A stretch of 18,886 nt of DNA, from positions 259,901-278,786 of the forward strand of contig JNVV01000009.1 in the NCBI GenBank assembly GCA_000733355.1, written 5' to 3'. Below are positions 1 to 11,518 of this stretch, piece by piece. The translations under genes and the position numbers were made by a program. The notes beneath the pieces were generated by a model. The model worked only from the letters and a program-made list of their open reading frames with translations, made no database searches and was not told the DNA's origin. Each line of letters opens with the position of its first letter. Within the stretch, counting starts at the first letter, position 1. The DNA comes from Falciphora oryzae. Taxonomy: Eukaryota > Ascomycota > Sordariomycetes > Magnaporthales > Magnaporthaceae.

Positions 1-1505
1 GCAGCCTCAGTTGCTTCAGCGTCCCCGGCGTCCCCAGCGTCGCCGACACCCCTAGCGTCCCCGGCTGTCTCTGTCTCCTCAACAGTCCCTGCAGCTGCTG
101 TGGGCACAACAGCTATAGCAGCCACAAGCACGAGACCCAACTCAGTCGAGGTCACTGTCCCGAGTTTCAACATTCTTCAAAAAATTAAAGCGCACGTGGA
201 ATTGATTCCTCCCTCACGGAGAACGGAAGACGACGCAACGAAGCTTGAGAGACTTCTTCACGCAATCTGCTCTTGTCCCAAACTCAAAGCCAAACAAGTG
301 CCCCCGATGACCCCAGGACTTATTATCGTCGACGAGTCCGTCACCGGTGACAACCCAACGTTCGACGGTGACGCCGAGGCCAGCACGAACGCCGATTACG
401 AGCTGAGCGAAGAGAATTTCGTGCAGATAGATGTTACTGGTGTGGTAAAAGCGTCAATGGGATTCGATTGGAAGTTGGTCCCTATTGAGCGGGAACGGGC
501 ATGGCCCAACATCATCGCAGAAGCAGACGGCGGCAACACGGGCGGCATCGGGAACTCCGGGATCCGGATCCGGCGCAGCTACGGAACGCTCCTATCTGTC
601 GCCATGCTCCAGCCAGCCCTCTGCCTCCCGTGCTGTCACTGTCATGGCGGGGATGAGTGGCAACTGCAATGGCAAAATGTCTGAGGAATGTTCGTTCCTA
701 GTCACACAGCACCACGATGCCCCTCCCAGAGTCTGGTCCGTGAAACTGGAAGAGGGTAAAGGTCAGTCTGTGTTTGAACCTGCACGAGCTCTTTGATGAT
801 ATGCAACTAAATTTTCACTGTGCCACCTTGTAGGCCTACGCAAAGGCGACTCTGGGTCGTGGATCGTGGATTCCGCCAGCCAACAAGTTATCGGATCTGT
901 TGTGGCAATATCTCAAAGCTAGGCATCCGTAGTCTTGCTTAGTGATCAGATCTTGCAGATCAGAGCGAATTACTACGCCGCGGAGGTTCGATTCCCATCA
1001 CCTATTCGTCTCCTGCTCAAACAATCACGCCTCGCATACGCCACATCTCCATCCGACAGCGAGCTTTTAGCCCACCGAGCAATTCGCTCAGCTCATGAGC
1101 GTGAGTCCCTGTTCAGTGGCCCCGACCTAGACTTTGTCCGCGTCCTGAACGACATCCCGATGGAGCGCGTATCAAGGAGCAATTTGATAGATCTGTTTCA
1201 CACACTAGGTTCCGACTTGATCGACATCGTGTGCGGTGAGGTCTCCGAGGGTTTCCCAAAGCTATCTGCTCCCTTACGGAAAGCAATCAGTAAGCTCCAA
1301 GAATTCACCAGGCTTCAGGGCACGATACGATCAGAGGAGCTCGCCATAGAAAACACCTGTAAGAACAAGCATACCTGCCCTCTGGCTTCAGAATCGTGGT
1401 GATGGATAACAACAGGCTAACTCGTCCTTAACTCAAACCCTACCAGCAGTCCCGTGTTACGGAAAAACACTCCCACAACACCAGGTCAAAGCAAGCTCGT
1501 CCTAG
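1..1505 (+). pseudogene. Broken, 5'-truncated fungal trypsin-like (GDSGS) protein gene
   Basis: Seen: the first frame is open from base 1 through an Ala/Ser/Pro-rich stretch and an acidic linker to an FDWKLV motif (about 461-478). The sequence then continues in another frame, with VTVMAG and SFLV blocks (about 630-705). A likely intron, 756-833, has donor GTAAAG, branch-like CAACTAA and acceptor TAG. Joining it makes GLRKGDSGSW, followed by a VIGSVVA strand, and the same frame runs on to 1402. A second plausible intron, 1359-1449 (GTAAGA, GGCTAAC, CAG), would bring a stop at 1503. Known: many fungal proteins carry a degenerate S1-peptidase-like domain in which DWAL supplies the Asp and GDSGSW the Ser. 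I do not see the His. Odd: a frame change near 500-560 and an in-frame TAG at 920-922 indicate a pseudogene. A sequencing error or unusual splicing could explain the frame change, but not the stop. Substrate unknown. Confidence 0.45.
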
Positions 1506-3160
1506 CGAAGCGCTTATTCTGGGACAGCATTTTTAATAAGCGCAAACATGGCAAGGGAGCGCACCCCAAACCAGGTCGATTTCCCTTTCTAGATAATAGC
1601 GACCATATCACCATTGCGCCGCCGCAACCATATAAACATCCCTTTCTAGAGGAGGACACTCCAGAGAGTTTTTACCAGACCAATATCCGGGGGACCACAG
1701 GCCCTCCTTTGTCACTCACCAACGGGAGTTCATAAAATTTTCCTATCGCAGAGTAGAGAGCACGCAGTAGACCTAAGAGGATTGATCTATCTCTAAAAAA
1801 CTAAAGAAAAGGTAATGGAGGGTAGGAGGCCCTCCAGGCTCTATATACACGGGTGCGCACCAGGGGCAGGGGGCACGCATCGAGGTCGCCGAGGGGGTTG
1901 TAACTTGTAGGGCGCATCCGTGACGGCGGCGAGGTCCGTGATACTCACCCCGGATCGGAGGGCCCTGGAGGGACCCACTTCCTTTGTGACACTTCCTTCC
2001 TTCGACGGCCTTCCTTCATCTTCATCCCTCAAACAGCCCGTAATCGGGTCCGCTATGTAGATACATAATGGGTCTTGATAGCAGTAGCGCCTTTAGCCAG
2101 GTACTCGCTTATCCATGAACCAGCCCTAGCATCTTCGAAAGGCAAAGTCGGCCCAGCACCCACGTTTAAAACTACAAGCGTGCTATAAGTCCGAAGTTGC
2201 CGATGTCTTTGTGAAGGAATTAACCAGGTTGCTATCATTGCCGGTGAACCTCATATTGGTTGCAGTTCCACTTTCTGGTTGTCCCGTGGTGTGGAAGTTG
2301 GACTCCCCAGACCATGCATAATCGTTTGCCTGCTCTGGGGCCATCCCCGTGCTGATGATAACAAATGGACCGCCCCGCGGCTTGGCCGACGCGTCGGGTC
2401 GTCCACAAATCTTGATAGATGCTGTCACAAGCTGGATCCCGCGAGCAAGGAAACAGCAAGGTAGTAGGCGGGCGTTGGCGTTGGCAAGGCTATTTACCGG
2501 GCCAAGAGAGTTTAGGGTCCGCTAGCCAAACGAACTCGACTTTGCAGACTGGTATCGTTTACAGTGCTGATGATAGCCCGGTGAGCTCACCTGCGCTGAG
2601 AAAATCTAGGCGGCGAGATGCCCCATGTTTTAGCGCATGACAAGGCGTTGTGAAACAAGCGCGGCGGTGTTCCTGGGGCTTGCTTAATTTGACAGAGGTC
2701 ATTCATGGATGAACAGATATGAGCAACGTCGATCTCCTTTGGTCCTATTATTGAGCCAACATACCAAACCTCTTAACTGATCTCGTCAAGCCAAAGCTTT
2801 TTGATGCCCAACAAGAGTGCAGGATGAATAGTTGGATTCATCACCTCCGATGCATAAGTGCACAGTGCTATCGCATGTCATGCTCCACGGCTTTTCTAAC
2901 AATGACACACTTTGCCCTGCGACGCAACGTTTCAACTCTTGCGAGAGACCTTTCTGCGATCCATGCTCGAAGCTCACACCGATCAACTCCAGGGTGATTA
3001 CCCGTGGATCTCTGTGTCAGAAGCTTATATTGACAGTGTATCTAGTTCGCTACAAAGAGCCGGAACATCAACTTGATATGATTTGATCACTTCCATTGAA
3101 TTGCTGAGGATCCGTCACTAGACATCTTTACTCGCCACTCTCATTCATCTGTCCTTAATC
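1506..3160. other. No convincing gene; ordinary intergenic sequence
   Basis: Only short ORFs occur on both strands. A continuous + frame at about 1454-1738 follows the trypsin-like relic in the same frame as its last exon, but it cannot be joined to it by the intron I see. On the minus strand, ORFs around 2053-2238 and 2183-2428 look more protein-like than their neighbours, yet neither has a start context, an intron signal or a recognisable motif. I see no tRNA, tandem array or transposon end. Confidence 0.5.
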
Positions 3161-3560
3161 CGTCTCTATTGGTGTATAAAATCTCCTCATACACCCCTTC
3201 CGCCAAAGATCTCCCAGCACCACAAAGCACCTCAGCCATCATCTAAGCCCGGGTCAGCTCTCGTCCCAATACGCACGGTGGCGATTTTGATATGGCGGCA
3301 CCAGCTCGGCTCAAGCCGGCGGTTGGGTGGGAACGTTGCGGGGTTCAGTGCCAGTATCGAAGGGTCTCAGGAGATTCAAGGGAAGATTACTGTCGATGAC
3401 GATCCTAACAGCGACGACCTGGGCGAATTTGTACAAATTACTATCTACAGGGTCCTTATCGCCGGCTTCTGGGTGCCAACGCCTGGACGCAAGATTATCT
3501 GGACGCAAGATTATCTGGGCCGAGAGAGCATCTGTCAGGCGCCTACCGGCTGAGGCCAGG
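3161..3560 (+). other. Promoter-like segment followed by a possible gene relic
   Basis: TATAAA at 3175-3180 is followed by a C/CT-rich leader and, where a start codon would be expected (about 3236-3246), the sequence reads CATCATCTAAG with no ATG. A + frame of about 90 codons (3278-3553, no ATG start) follows and contains an acidic stretch, but I recognise no family. It could be a decayed gene whose start is lost, or chance. Low confidence. Confidence 0.15.
3483..3514. repeat. 16-bp perfect tandem duplication
   Basis: The unit CTGGACGCAAGATTAT occurs twice head to tail (3483-3498 and 3499-3514) and is followed by CTGGG, the start of a third unit. Sixteen is not a multiple of three, so the duplication shifts any frame across it. 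This argues against active coding here. Confidence 0.9.
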
Positions 3561-5160
3561 TATGACACTCTTGAGTGCTGCCGGTTTCGGACTTTGTGGC
3601 CCTTTGTTTTTCAGATATCTGCTCCTTTTTGAGCAGAAGACTGCCCTAGGTTCCTTACCCCCGGATTTGCCGTCGGCTAGGTAGTGACGGCCCTTGACTT
3701 GCCATCTCAGCCTTGCGCGGGTTTATTTTTGGATGTAGCCATCGGAAGATGCTACGTTAGGGACTCTGGGGCCGGAATGATGTTGCCGCGAGGTGCCCTC
3801 GATGTACTCTTTGAGCCCGAGTTGTTTTTCTTTTCACCTATATCCTAAATATGCAAATGCCGAACCTACTAAGTTGAGGCCAGTAAGTGTGACAAGAGAC
3901 GGCTAGATGACCGTTGGCCCCTTAATAGCGCAGGGATGAGCCGATGCAAGTAGCTTTGTGAGTGGAGCATGGCACAAGAAAGCACGGCAGATGAGGCACA
4001 GGAAACGGCACGGGTGACTGCCGCGGTACCCCGCGAGAGCATTTTTCGGCCAGGAATTTTCCGACGGTTCTTGAGTTGAGAGGGCAGGAGGAACGGAGTG
4101 TGGTACACTGTCGTGCTCTGCATGGCAACATATATGGTTCCTGTTGTGGTATTGGCAGCTTGAGCGTGGACGGAATTAGGGGGGATGATGTTACATATAT
4201 TCCCTCAGTGATACTGCAACCATCTATCATCGCCGAGCGCAGCATTCTTCCTTCCTTCTTAGGCGTCGTGTTCATCTGCCGTGTCGGGGATCCATGCTGG
4301 GAACAAAGAGCATATTCCCCTTGTGGCCAAGACATTGCCTGCGGGTGAGCCAGTTTATGGTGCACCTGGTCGAAGGTTGGCAGCGGTTGGTTGCACGTTC
4401 CTTCTCCAAGACGCGAGGGTTCCCCGTCAGTGCAACAGTACCATTCGTCTCCCATCCGGCGGGTATATGTCGCCAATGGGGATTATGTCGATCTTCTCTG
4501 ACAGGTGTAAGCATCCGTGGTAGGGTGGTAGGTGGCTGATGATGTTGGTGGCGCGTGTGGGGGAGCAAAAGTTGCTGGCGGTATTCCTTCGTTGTGATGG
4601 CAGTCTGCGGGCAGTGGTCTCGATGCCAATAATTCTGCAGATCGGCCCTCAAGAAGCCTGTTCCCACTGGCGTGTAGATTGATCGTGGCAAGACGTCGCA
4701 TCGACAATGGAAGGGCGTGCGGGTATGCTTTGGTGGCTCGACAAGACGGCACGGGCAGGCAGGCTGTGCTGGCCAGCGTGTAAGCAGCAAGGACAGCGCG
4801 GAGCGGGACGATTTGTTCATGTTCCGCCCGAAAGCTTACATGTAATGTAATAATCACTGGTCATGCGTTGACGCCAGAATACGCTGAAGACGACGAGAAA
4901 ACTGGCATCTGGCTATCCCCAGCGGTTGTCGGTCCCGAGCCATCGCGAGTGACCGCCCCAGAAACATGAACATCAACGACGGGCAGTGCGGACGTAACGT
5001 CGACCGACCGGTGAGCGCGACAGACATTGAGCACCATTTGCTGGCGTCAGAGCGGGGAACGCCTGGGCCCACCCCTCTGCGCACGATTGGCCAGTTGGCG
5101 TTCAATAAACACGGCGGACGTGCTCGTTCTCCAGCCGCACTTGCCGACCCTGAAGCGCTC
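3561..5160. other. No convincing gene
   Basis: The longest ORFs here are minus-strand ones (3922-4476, 4272-4820, 4483-4857). They overlap one another in different frames, lack a shared start or splice signals, and show no family motif. One (near 4400-4470, minus) has a small cysteine cluster that could belong to a short secreted protein, but I cannot build a gene around it. Nothing else is supported. Confidence 0.45.
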
Positions 5161-7227
5161 GAGCTCCTTCCCTGGCCTGTGTTATTTATAACACCGTGCC
5201 GCTCCCAACGTGCTTGTTTCCGTCCCCTCCATCTCGACGCGATGCAACCCTTTTGCTTCCACGAGAGATTCGCTTAAGTTCTCACACCCTCCACCACCAC
5301 CGCCGCCCGCGACGTCCAATGTGACCCTACCACCAAGCCATCTTGACCGCGACCTGCTTCCATGCGGCAGGGCCTTCGAGGTCTTGTTGCGCTCCATGGA
5401 TCTGGCGCCAAGGCCAGTCGAATCGAGCGACCCGGGTTCCTGCCTGCCAGCAGACTCGCACTCGATGGGATGCGAAAACACGCGCACCCAACGGCATCCG
5501 CGGGTCGATGCGTAGGCGACTTCGACACACGGCCCAGCGGCTGATTTCCTGGTCAGAGCAAAGGGAGAGCGACACCCACAGACCGCCGCCGAAGCCAGGG
5601 GCAAGCCGACCTTGCTCAGCTCGGTCTTCGCACGCGTCCCACCCGTCATCCTCTGCTCTTGCCCCTCCTGACCCTGCCGTGGGTTGCCTGCCCTCGCGCT
5701 CGCCCGTCGCGGGCAGACGCAGTAACTCCACCATATTCGAGCCTCAACACACTAGCCCGCTTGCTTACGTCTGCAATCTCCCCGACTCCGTTTGTCACTC
5801 GGCCTTCCCCAGGCTGCCCTAAAACAACAATCTCCTGCTAGTCGCTGTGGGTGTTGCTGTTGTGTCCATGGTCAGAGACATACATATCCCCGGCGCTTCC
5901 GACCCGAAGCGCCCGACGAGAACAAACATCACCGAAGCTCTCGCTTGACTTCGTGCTTGCCTTTTTTCAGTCATTACCCCCTTCCCAAGATCCGCCCTTG
6001 CTCCTTGGGTGGGCCATGGCGTGGACGCGCAAATGAAATGACGGGGTTATAGCTCTCATCCGTCCACCCTCTCGTGCTCGTGGGCTTGGATCGATAACCC
6101 AATAGCATTTTCGGTCCGCATTCGCTTAAGGGCTTGGTTCTCATCGGCCGGGTGTTCGTGCATCCTCGCGACAAGAGCCTTCAACTTCTTGCCTTTCTGG
6201 GTTAGCACCTCGCACATCAGCGCTGTTCAGGTTGAACCGCACGCTCACCTGGCCATGGAGATTTGTCTGGCGAGCCCCACCGCACTCAGCCGCCGCCGCC
6301 CCCTGCCGTCCCGCCCCTACCCTGTCCCGCGGCCGAGCATCCTCCCCTGTTCGACCACCACGCAACGTTCATCTGCCTGGGGCTAGCGATCTTCCCGAGC
6401 TCTCGCTGGCGGTTACTGGCCTGCGAAGTTGGCCCCCTGCACCCACACACACCCCGCAACGCCATCTCGACTGCGCCCTGTCTTGTCCAGTCCAATATTT
6501 GCGAGGGTGCTGCTTGGCGCCTCGTCGCTTGACCAGCTTGATCGTCGTGCAGGTGTGCTTGGGTGATAGCTCGCTAGAATTTCGCCGATGGGTTGTGCAA
6601 CTGCATCACTTGGGAGCGGTAGGCTCCGAGCATCCCGTGAGCGGTAGGCCGACAGGATCCGAGCTACCAGGATGTGTTGAGGATGTCTCCAGGATGCGGT
6701 GCGAGGCAGACACGAGCGGCGGTCGAATCGATGGTCGCATCCTGGAAACCCAGTTCTTGCCCGCTTCCATGCGGCGTGATTGACCCAAGCAAGTTGGTGC
6801 TGGGCACATCGCCGGTAATACCTTTCCCGTGTCTGCTTCCTGACCAGACGGCTGCCTGTCCAGCCTGGCTTATACCGAGCAGCGCGAGCCTGACCTTGCT
6901 CACATTCCGTTTTTTTTCGTTCTCGCTGTCACTCCCACTCGTCCTGGCCACCACCACCACACCCAGATCCCTCTTGGCCTCCCAAACTCCCTGGATTGGT
7001 TCTAATTTGTCCTGCAAGGCAAGGCCAAGAGCACAGAACTGGAAGGAGATTGTCAGGGACATCGACCGGTCTCGTGCGCATCCCATACCAGACCGCCACC
7101 CGAGCCGTACGACCCAACGGGCCGTGGTATTGGGCTGGAACCCATACATATGTCGGTGCACGCTGATCGGGGCACCGAGTGGCGTCTCAGGAACCAGTAC
7201 ACGCTGGCCACCGCGCGATCCGGAGGC

Positions 7228-7262
7228 AACACATACATACACACACGCAGTGCAGCACACAA
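7228..7262. repeat. CA/CATA-rich microsatellite-like tract
   Basis: A short low-complexity run of CATA and CA units, interrupted by GCAGTGCAG. It lies in the gene-free stretch and has no evident function. Confidence 0.6.
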
Positions 7263-7472
7263 GATACCCGACACATGCCCTTGGCGGGTAATTACGCACG
7301 TGGGCGTGGGGAGCAATATGCAGCATGCCTTTGGCTCCCGGATCAGGGGTCTCGAAGGGGACGAGCCGTGGCCATGCAATATGTTTTCCATATCTGCAAG
7401 GCTCGTGTCATTCTTCAATACCCGCGGCAATACCGACGCAGCCATGTTCCCGATTACCAAATAATTCTTAGT

Positions 7473-7482
7473 CCCCCCCCCC
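7473..7482. repeat. C10 homopolymer
   Basis: Ten consecutive C residues in the gene-free stretch. Length errors are common at such sites, so frame-based arguments across it should be discounted. Confidence 0.85.
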
Positions 7483-9092
7483 AGGTGTTATGAACACCCC
7501 TCGCGTTTTGCCCCCTGCATTAATCTCCTTCTCGCATGTTGCCGGGCTTATGGGCTCGAGATCACGTGTAGTGTCGATGGATGACGACGTCTGACCTCGT
7601 ATTTACCGAGCGCTCTGCGAGAGAGACCTTCGCAGGTCTGACAGCTTAGCCTGTGGCTGGGTTCTCCTTTCCTCTATTTTATTCCCGGTTTGCTCTGTCG
7701 ACATTCGTCATCTAGTATTTGAGGTGCGAAGTGGTCGCTGCCGTGGCCTACAAACCTAGTGTTGCCCAGTGGCCGCTGGAAACCTGCAAACCGATCAACA
7801 GGATCTGGCCTGGCTAGCCCGGAATCCTCCGGCTTTTCGGGCAGAAAGGCAGTCTGTGCCGCCCGCTTCCCCTCCCCATGTCTCTATTCCTTGCAGACCC
7901 TACCCTTGATCTACACCGGGCAACCTGCCGCCCGCAAAACCTTGTGTGGATTGCCTTTGCGAGTCCGAGAGGCACGAAGCCCCTGGGCACGGAACAGAGC
8001 AACATTGGAGCCGTCCACCCCTGAATAACATACTGCAGCGTCTGCGGCTCGGGCGCAAAACCCATACCCCTGCCTCTCTGCCCTGCTCATAATGTGGTTG
8101 ACCAAAGCAAGGACAAGGGGCTATTGAACGCCGCAGGATTTCGGCAAGGATCCATGGCCACTTCCACGGCCACTTGTTTAACGAGCTGGTCTGGTCGTTT
8201 TCAGGCCGTGTCTGCTTGAGGGTCACGAGCGATGGATGCCTCGTGGATTTGTGGGCCAGAACCCCCTTGTTCGGTAGCACACCTTCTCCATGCCCCCTTT
8301 TGATGCTTCCCAACTCATCGTCGATACATAGAATTTGCTGTCAGGTCGGCTCAATCCCGCTTCAAATTCCTCGTGACACACGAACATAGGCTCGTTACCC
8401 TTCACCATGATCCGAGCTTGGATGTTGGTCCATGACCACCAATGGTCGCAGCCACCATGTTCCACCGTCCAATTCTTTGTCAACCACACTTTGCATCTCA
8501 ACCTCTCAGCAGCTGGGTAGCACGCACCCTCAGGCGCTTTCCTTGCCATATTTACCATCCTTCCATCCTCCCAGGTTACCATGGCTATTTTTGTATAACG
8601 TACATGCCAGGAAAGTGCGTGATATATTGATTCTATGGCCGTGTTCTCCCCTTCTCTGGCCTACCTGGCCCTCCCCTCCACATCACCTGCTCCCCTGCAC
8701 CCCTGCATCCCACCCAAGTTGGCCGAAATGGAGGGTAGATTGTAAGCCTCGAGTAAGCCATGTTGACTCTATCGACAGATGTGTTCAGAGAGTGAAGATT
8801 TCACATCACGAGCCCTTCTCCCACGCTTTTTTCGTTCTACACCCTCACAAGTCATCATCTCAGGACCTAGCCGCCACGCACCACACCCTCACTCTCCTTT
8901 TCAAGATTCACTTCCGCTCCGCCTCCCCTCCCCTCCATTTTCAATATTTTGTGAGTCCATTCACACCGGGCCCATCCTGCATACGAACTATTGATTTTGC
9001 TTTTCGCTCGGTCCAACATGGATGCAGGAGTCGATGTGTTCGCAAGTGGATATGATCGCCACCGTCAACGGGTCGTATCCCGCGAGGGCCTG

Positions 9093-9108
9093 GGGACAAC
9101 AATGTCCC
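9093..9108. promoter_or_regulatory. Inverted repeat upstream of the laccase TATA box
   Basis: GGGACA (9093-9098) and TGTCCC (9103-9108) form a perfect 6-bp inverted repeat with a 4-base spacer. It lies about 40 bp upstream of the laccase TATA element. The symmetry and position would suit a dimeric regulator's site, but I know of no factor to assign and chance is possible. Confidence 0.25.
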
Positions 9109-9146
9109 GGGGTGCTCGGACACCGGCCTGTGATGTCTTCTCTGGA

Positions 9147-9153
9147 TATATAA
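9147..9153 (+). promoter_or_regulatory. Probable TATA box of the laccase gene
   Basis: TATATAA lies 170 bp upstream of the laccase ATG. It is followed by a strongly CT-rich leader (about 9160-9320), a common arrangement at expressed genes of filamentous ascomycetes, where transcription starts in or near the pyrimidine tract. Confidence 0.55.
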
Positions 9154-9322
9154 TGAATAGTTTTCATCCCATCTTTCTTCTCCTTTCTCTCCATCCACTC
9201 AGGCCCTCCGAACCAGGACACCCTGAGCCCCTGCCACAGCCCTCTAAGGACACTCCCCCTCATCCGTTCCTTTCCTCTTGAAGGCCACATTCCTTTTCCC
9301 TTATCCCCTGCCCTCGCCCACC

Positions 9323-11518
9323 ATGAAGTCTTTTGGACTTCTCAAGAGCCTCGCTCTCCTGGCGGACTTGGTCGCTTCTGCCCCTCTTGCCTCGAGAGAT
9401 GAGTCTCTGGATCTCTTCCCTCGCAAGCCTGATGAGAGCACTTCCCCTGCCGTTGAACTTCTCAAGCGGCAGTCCTGCAATGTTGAGTCCAACAGGGCGT
9501 GCTGGTCTCCGGGCTTCGACATCAACACGGACTATGAGGACAACACGCCAAACACGGGTGTAACACGTCGGGTCAGTTGTTTTCGTTCTGATTTACTCCC
9601 ACAGGCACATCTCACATCTATCTTGGGACAGCTTGACTAACCGAATCGTGCCCACAGTACAACCTGGTTATTACCGAGGTTGATGACTATGTCGGTGGAG
9701 ATGGCATCATTAAGAAAAAGGCCATGCTCATCAACAGTACGTGCCGCTATTGGCCGGAACCCTTGAGACTGTCATGTGGTAGTCCTTGCTAACACCTCGT
9801 GCCCCATGCAGACCAGTTCCCTGGCCCGACCATCAGAGCCAACTGGGGAGATTGGGTCGAGGTCACGGTCACGAACAGACTCCGGGTGAACGGGTACGAG
9901 ATCCCACCGTTTGGTTATCTGTCCGAGCCTACGCTAACCATGCCTGGATCGGTCCGTAAAGCACTTCTCTTCACTGGCACGGTGTTCGCATGCTTAATAA
10001 CAACCCCAACGACGGGGCCAATGGCATCACCGAGTGCCCCCTCCCTCCCAACGCCAGCAAGGTCTACAGATTCCGGGTCGAGCAGTACGGATCTTCTTGG
10101 TAAGCAGCCAGCCGTGTCTCTGCCTGTATGGAGTCCTTCCTCTAACTATGCGGCACATTGGGAACAGGTACCACTCCCACTTCTCCTCCCAGTATGGTAA
10201 TGGCGTCGTGGGCACGCTGCAGTTTGATGGCCCGGCCTCGCTGCCTTATCAGGAGGATCTTGGTGTCTACCCCATCACGGACTGGTACTACCGTGCCGCG
10301 GATGAGATCCAGTTCTCGCTCATCCCTTCCCCTGGCGTCCCGCCCCCGAGTGACAACATCCTGTTCAACGGTACGCACGTCAACGCGCAGGGCGGTGGCT
10401 CTTACAACCGCGTCAAGCTCAAGCCCGGCCGGCGCCACCGGCTACGCATCATCAACACGTCGGTCGACAACACCTTCACCGTGTCGCTCGTGGGCCACCA
10501 GTTTACAGTCATCCAGACCGACTTTGTGCCCGTCAACGCCTTCACCACGAGCCAGATCTTTGTGGGCATCGGGCAGCGCTACGATGTCACCATTGACGCG
10601 AACCAGCCCGTCGGCAACTACTGGTTCAACGTGACGTTTGCCTCAAGCGGGCTGTGCGGTACCAGCAACATGCAGAAGCCTGCGTCCATTTTCCAGTACG
10701 AGGGCGCCTCGGACACGGCGCTGCCGACCAACCCCGGGCCCACGCCCACCGACTCCCTCTGCGAGGATCCTGCCGTGTGGACACCCGTCGTGGCCAAGGA
10801 CGTGCCTCAGGCTTCCTTTACCTCCGTGCCCGGCAACACGCTCGAGGCTGTGACTAGCGTCAAGAACTGGGAGGGCCAGCAGCGCGTGTACTGGGAGATC
10901 AACGGCTCGGACATGAATATCACCTGGGACGAGCCCACTCTCGAGTACTTGGTCAAGGGCAACATGAGCTTCCCACAGAACTACCACGTTTTCCAGGTGC
11001 CCCAGGACAACCAGGTAGGTCATCGGCGCTCCCTCATCCCATCCCCCTTTTCGTTTTAAGGCGATCCAACTAAACACACTTCCCCCCTTCCGCAGTGGTC
11101 CTTCTGGATCATCCAAAACCCTACGGTGGCGCCGCACCCGATGCACCTGCACGGGCACGACTTCTACCTGCTGGGCCGGTCCCCCGCGCCGGCGAACCCG
11201 TTTGCGGGGCCCGTGCGGCGCTTCAACGCGGCCTCGGACCTGGCGACACTCAACTTCCGCAACCCGGTCCGGCGCGACGTGACCATGCTTCCCGCCAACG
11301 GCTGGATTGCCGTCGCGTTCCGCACCGACAACCCGGGCGCCTGGCTGTTCCACTGCCACATCGCCTGGCACGTCGCCCAGGGCCTGAGCGTGCAGTTCCT
11401 CGAGCGCGTGCAAGACATCCCGACGACGTTTCCGCTGAGCGCCATCGAGCCGACGTGCTCGCAGTGGACGCAGTACTATGCTAATAGCCCCTTTAAGCAG
11501 CACGATTCGGGGCTGTGA
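9323..11518 (+). CDS. Secreted ascomycete laccase (multicopper oxidase), six exons
   Basis: Oxidises phenols by one-electron steps and reduces O2 to water; acts outside the cell. Exons: 9323-9571, 9658-9736, 9812-9893, 9962-10099, 10168-11014, 11096-11518 (605 residues, usual family length). The ATG is in good context (CCCACCATG). Residues 1-20 are a signal peptide, and a propeptide ends at K48-R49, a Kex2-type site, just before QSCN. Copper ligands: H141/H143 (HWHG), H185/H187 (YHSH), H479/H482/H484 (HPMHLHG), H551-C552-H553 and H557. Leu562, ten residues after the T1 cysteine, is the axial position, as is typical for ascomycete laccases. Three cupredoxin domains are in order. Several NxS/T sites suggest glycosylation. 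The protein ends exactly at DSGL, the C-terminal plug seen in ascomycete laccases, with no further tail to remove. Intron 3 uses an AAG acceptor; the others end in CAG. No damage seen. Which laccase role (lignin, melanin, detoxification) is not readable from sequence. Confidence 0.96.

Larger units (their letters stand above)
5161..9090. other. Long gene-free stretch, pyrimidine-rich on the + strand
   Basis: About 3.9 kb holds no ORF longer than 220 codons, and the longest ones (6664-7326 minus, 6674-7291 plus) are overlapping shadows of each other. A TTATTTATAAC element lies near 5180 and is followed by C/CT-rich leader-like sequence. CT-rich tracts recur up to the laccase promoter. This resembles fungal promoter or untranslated-transcript sequence rather than coding DNA. 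It could hold a noncoding RNA or distal laccase control elements, but the sequence does not show which. Confidence 0.4.

Noticed and set aside
985..995. GGTTCGATTCC resembling a tRNA B box
   Set aside because: The flanking bases do not form a T-arm stem, there is no matching acceptor stem or A box, and it lies inside the frame of the trypsin-like relic.
2053..2459. Minus-strand gene suggested by protein-like ORFs
   Set aside because: The frames do not join through any clear intron, no start context or known motif is visible, and stops separate the pieces.
6664..7326. Overlapping 220- and 205-codon ORFs on opposite strands
   Set aside because: Low-complexity, no motif, no promoter or splice context; each is a shadow of the other in CT-rich sequence.
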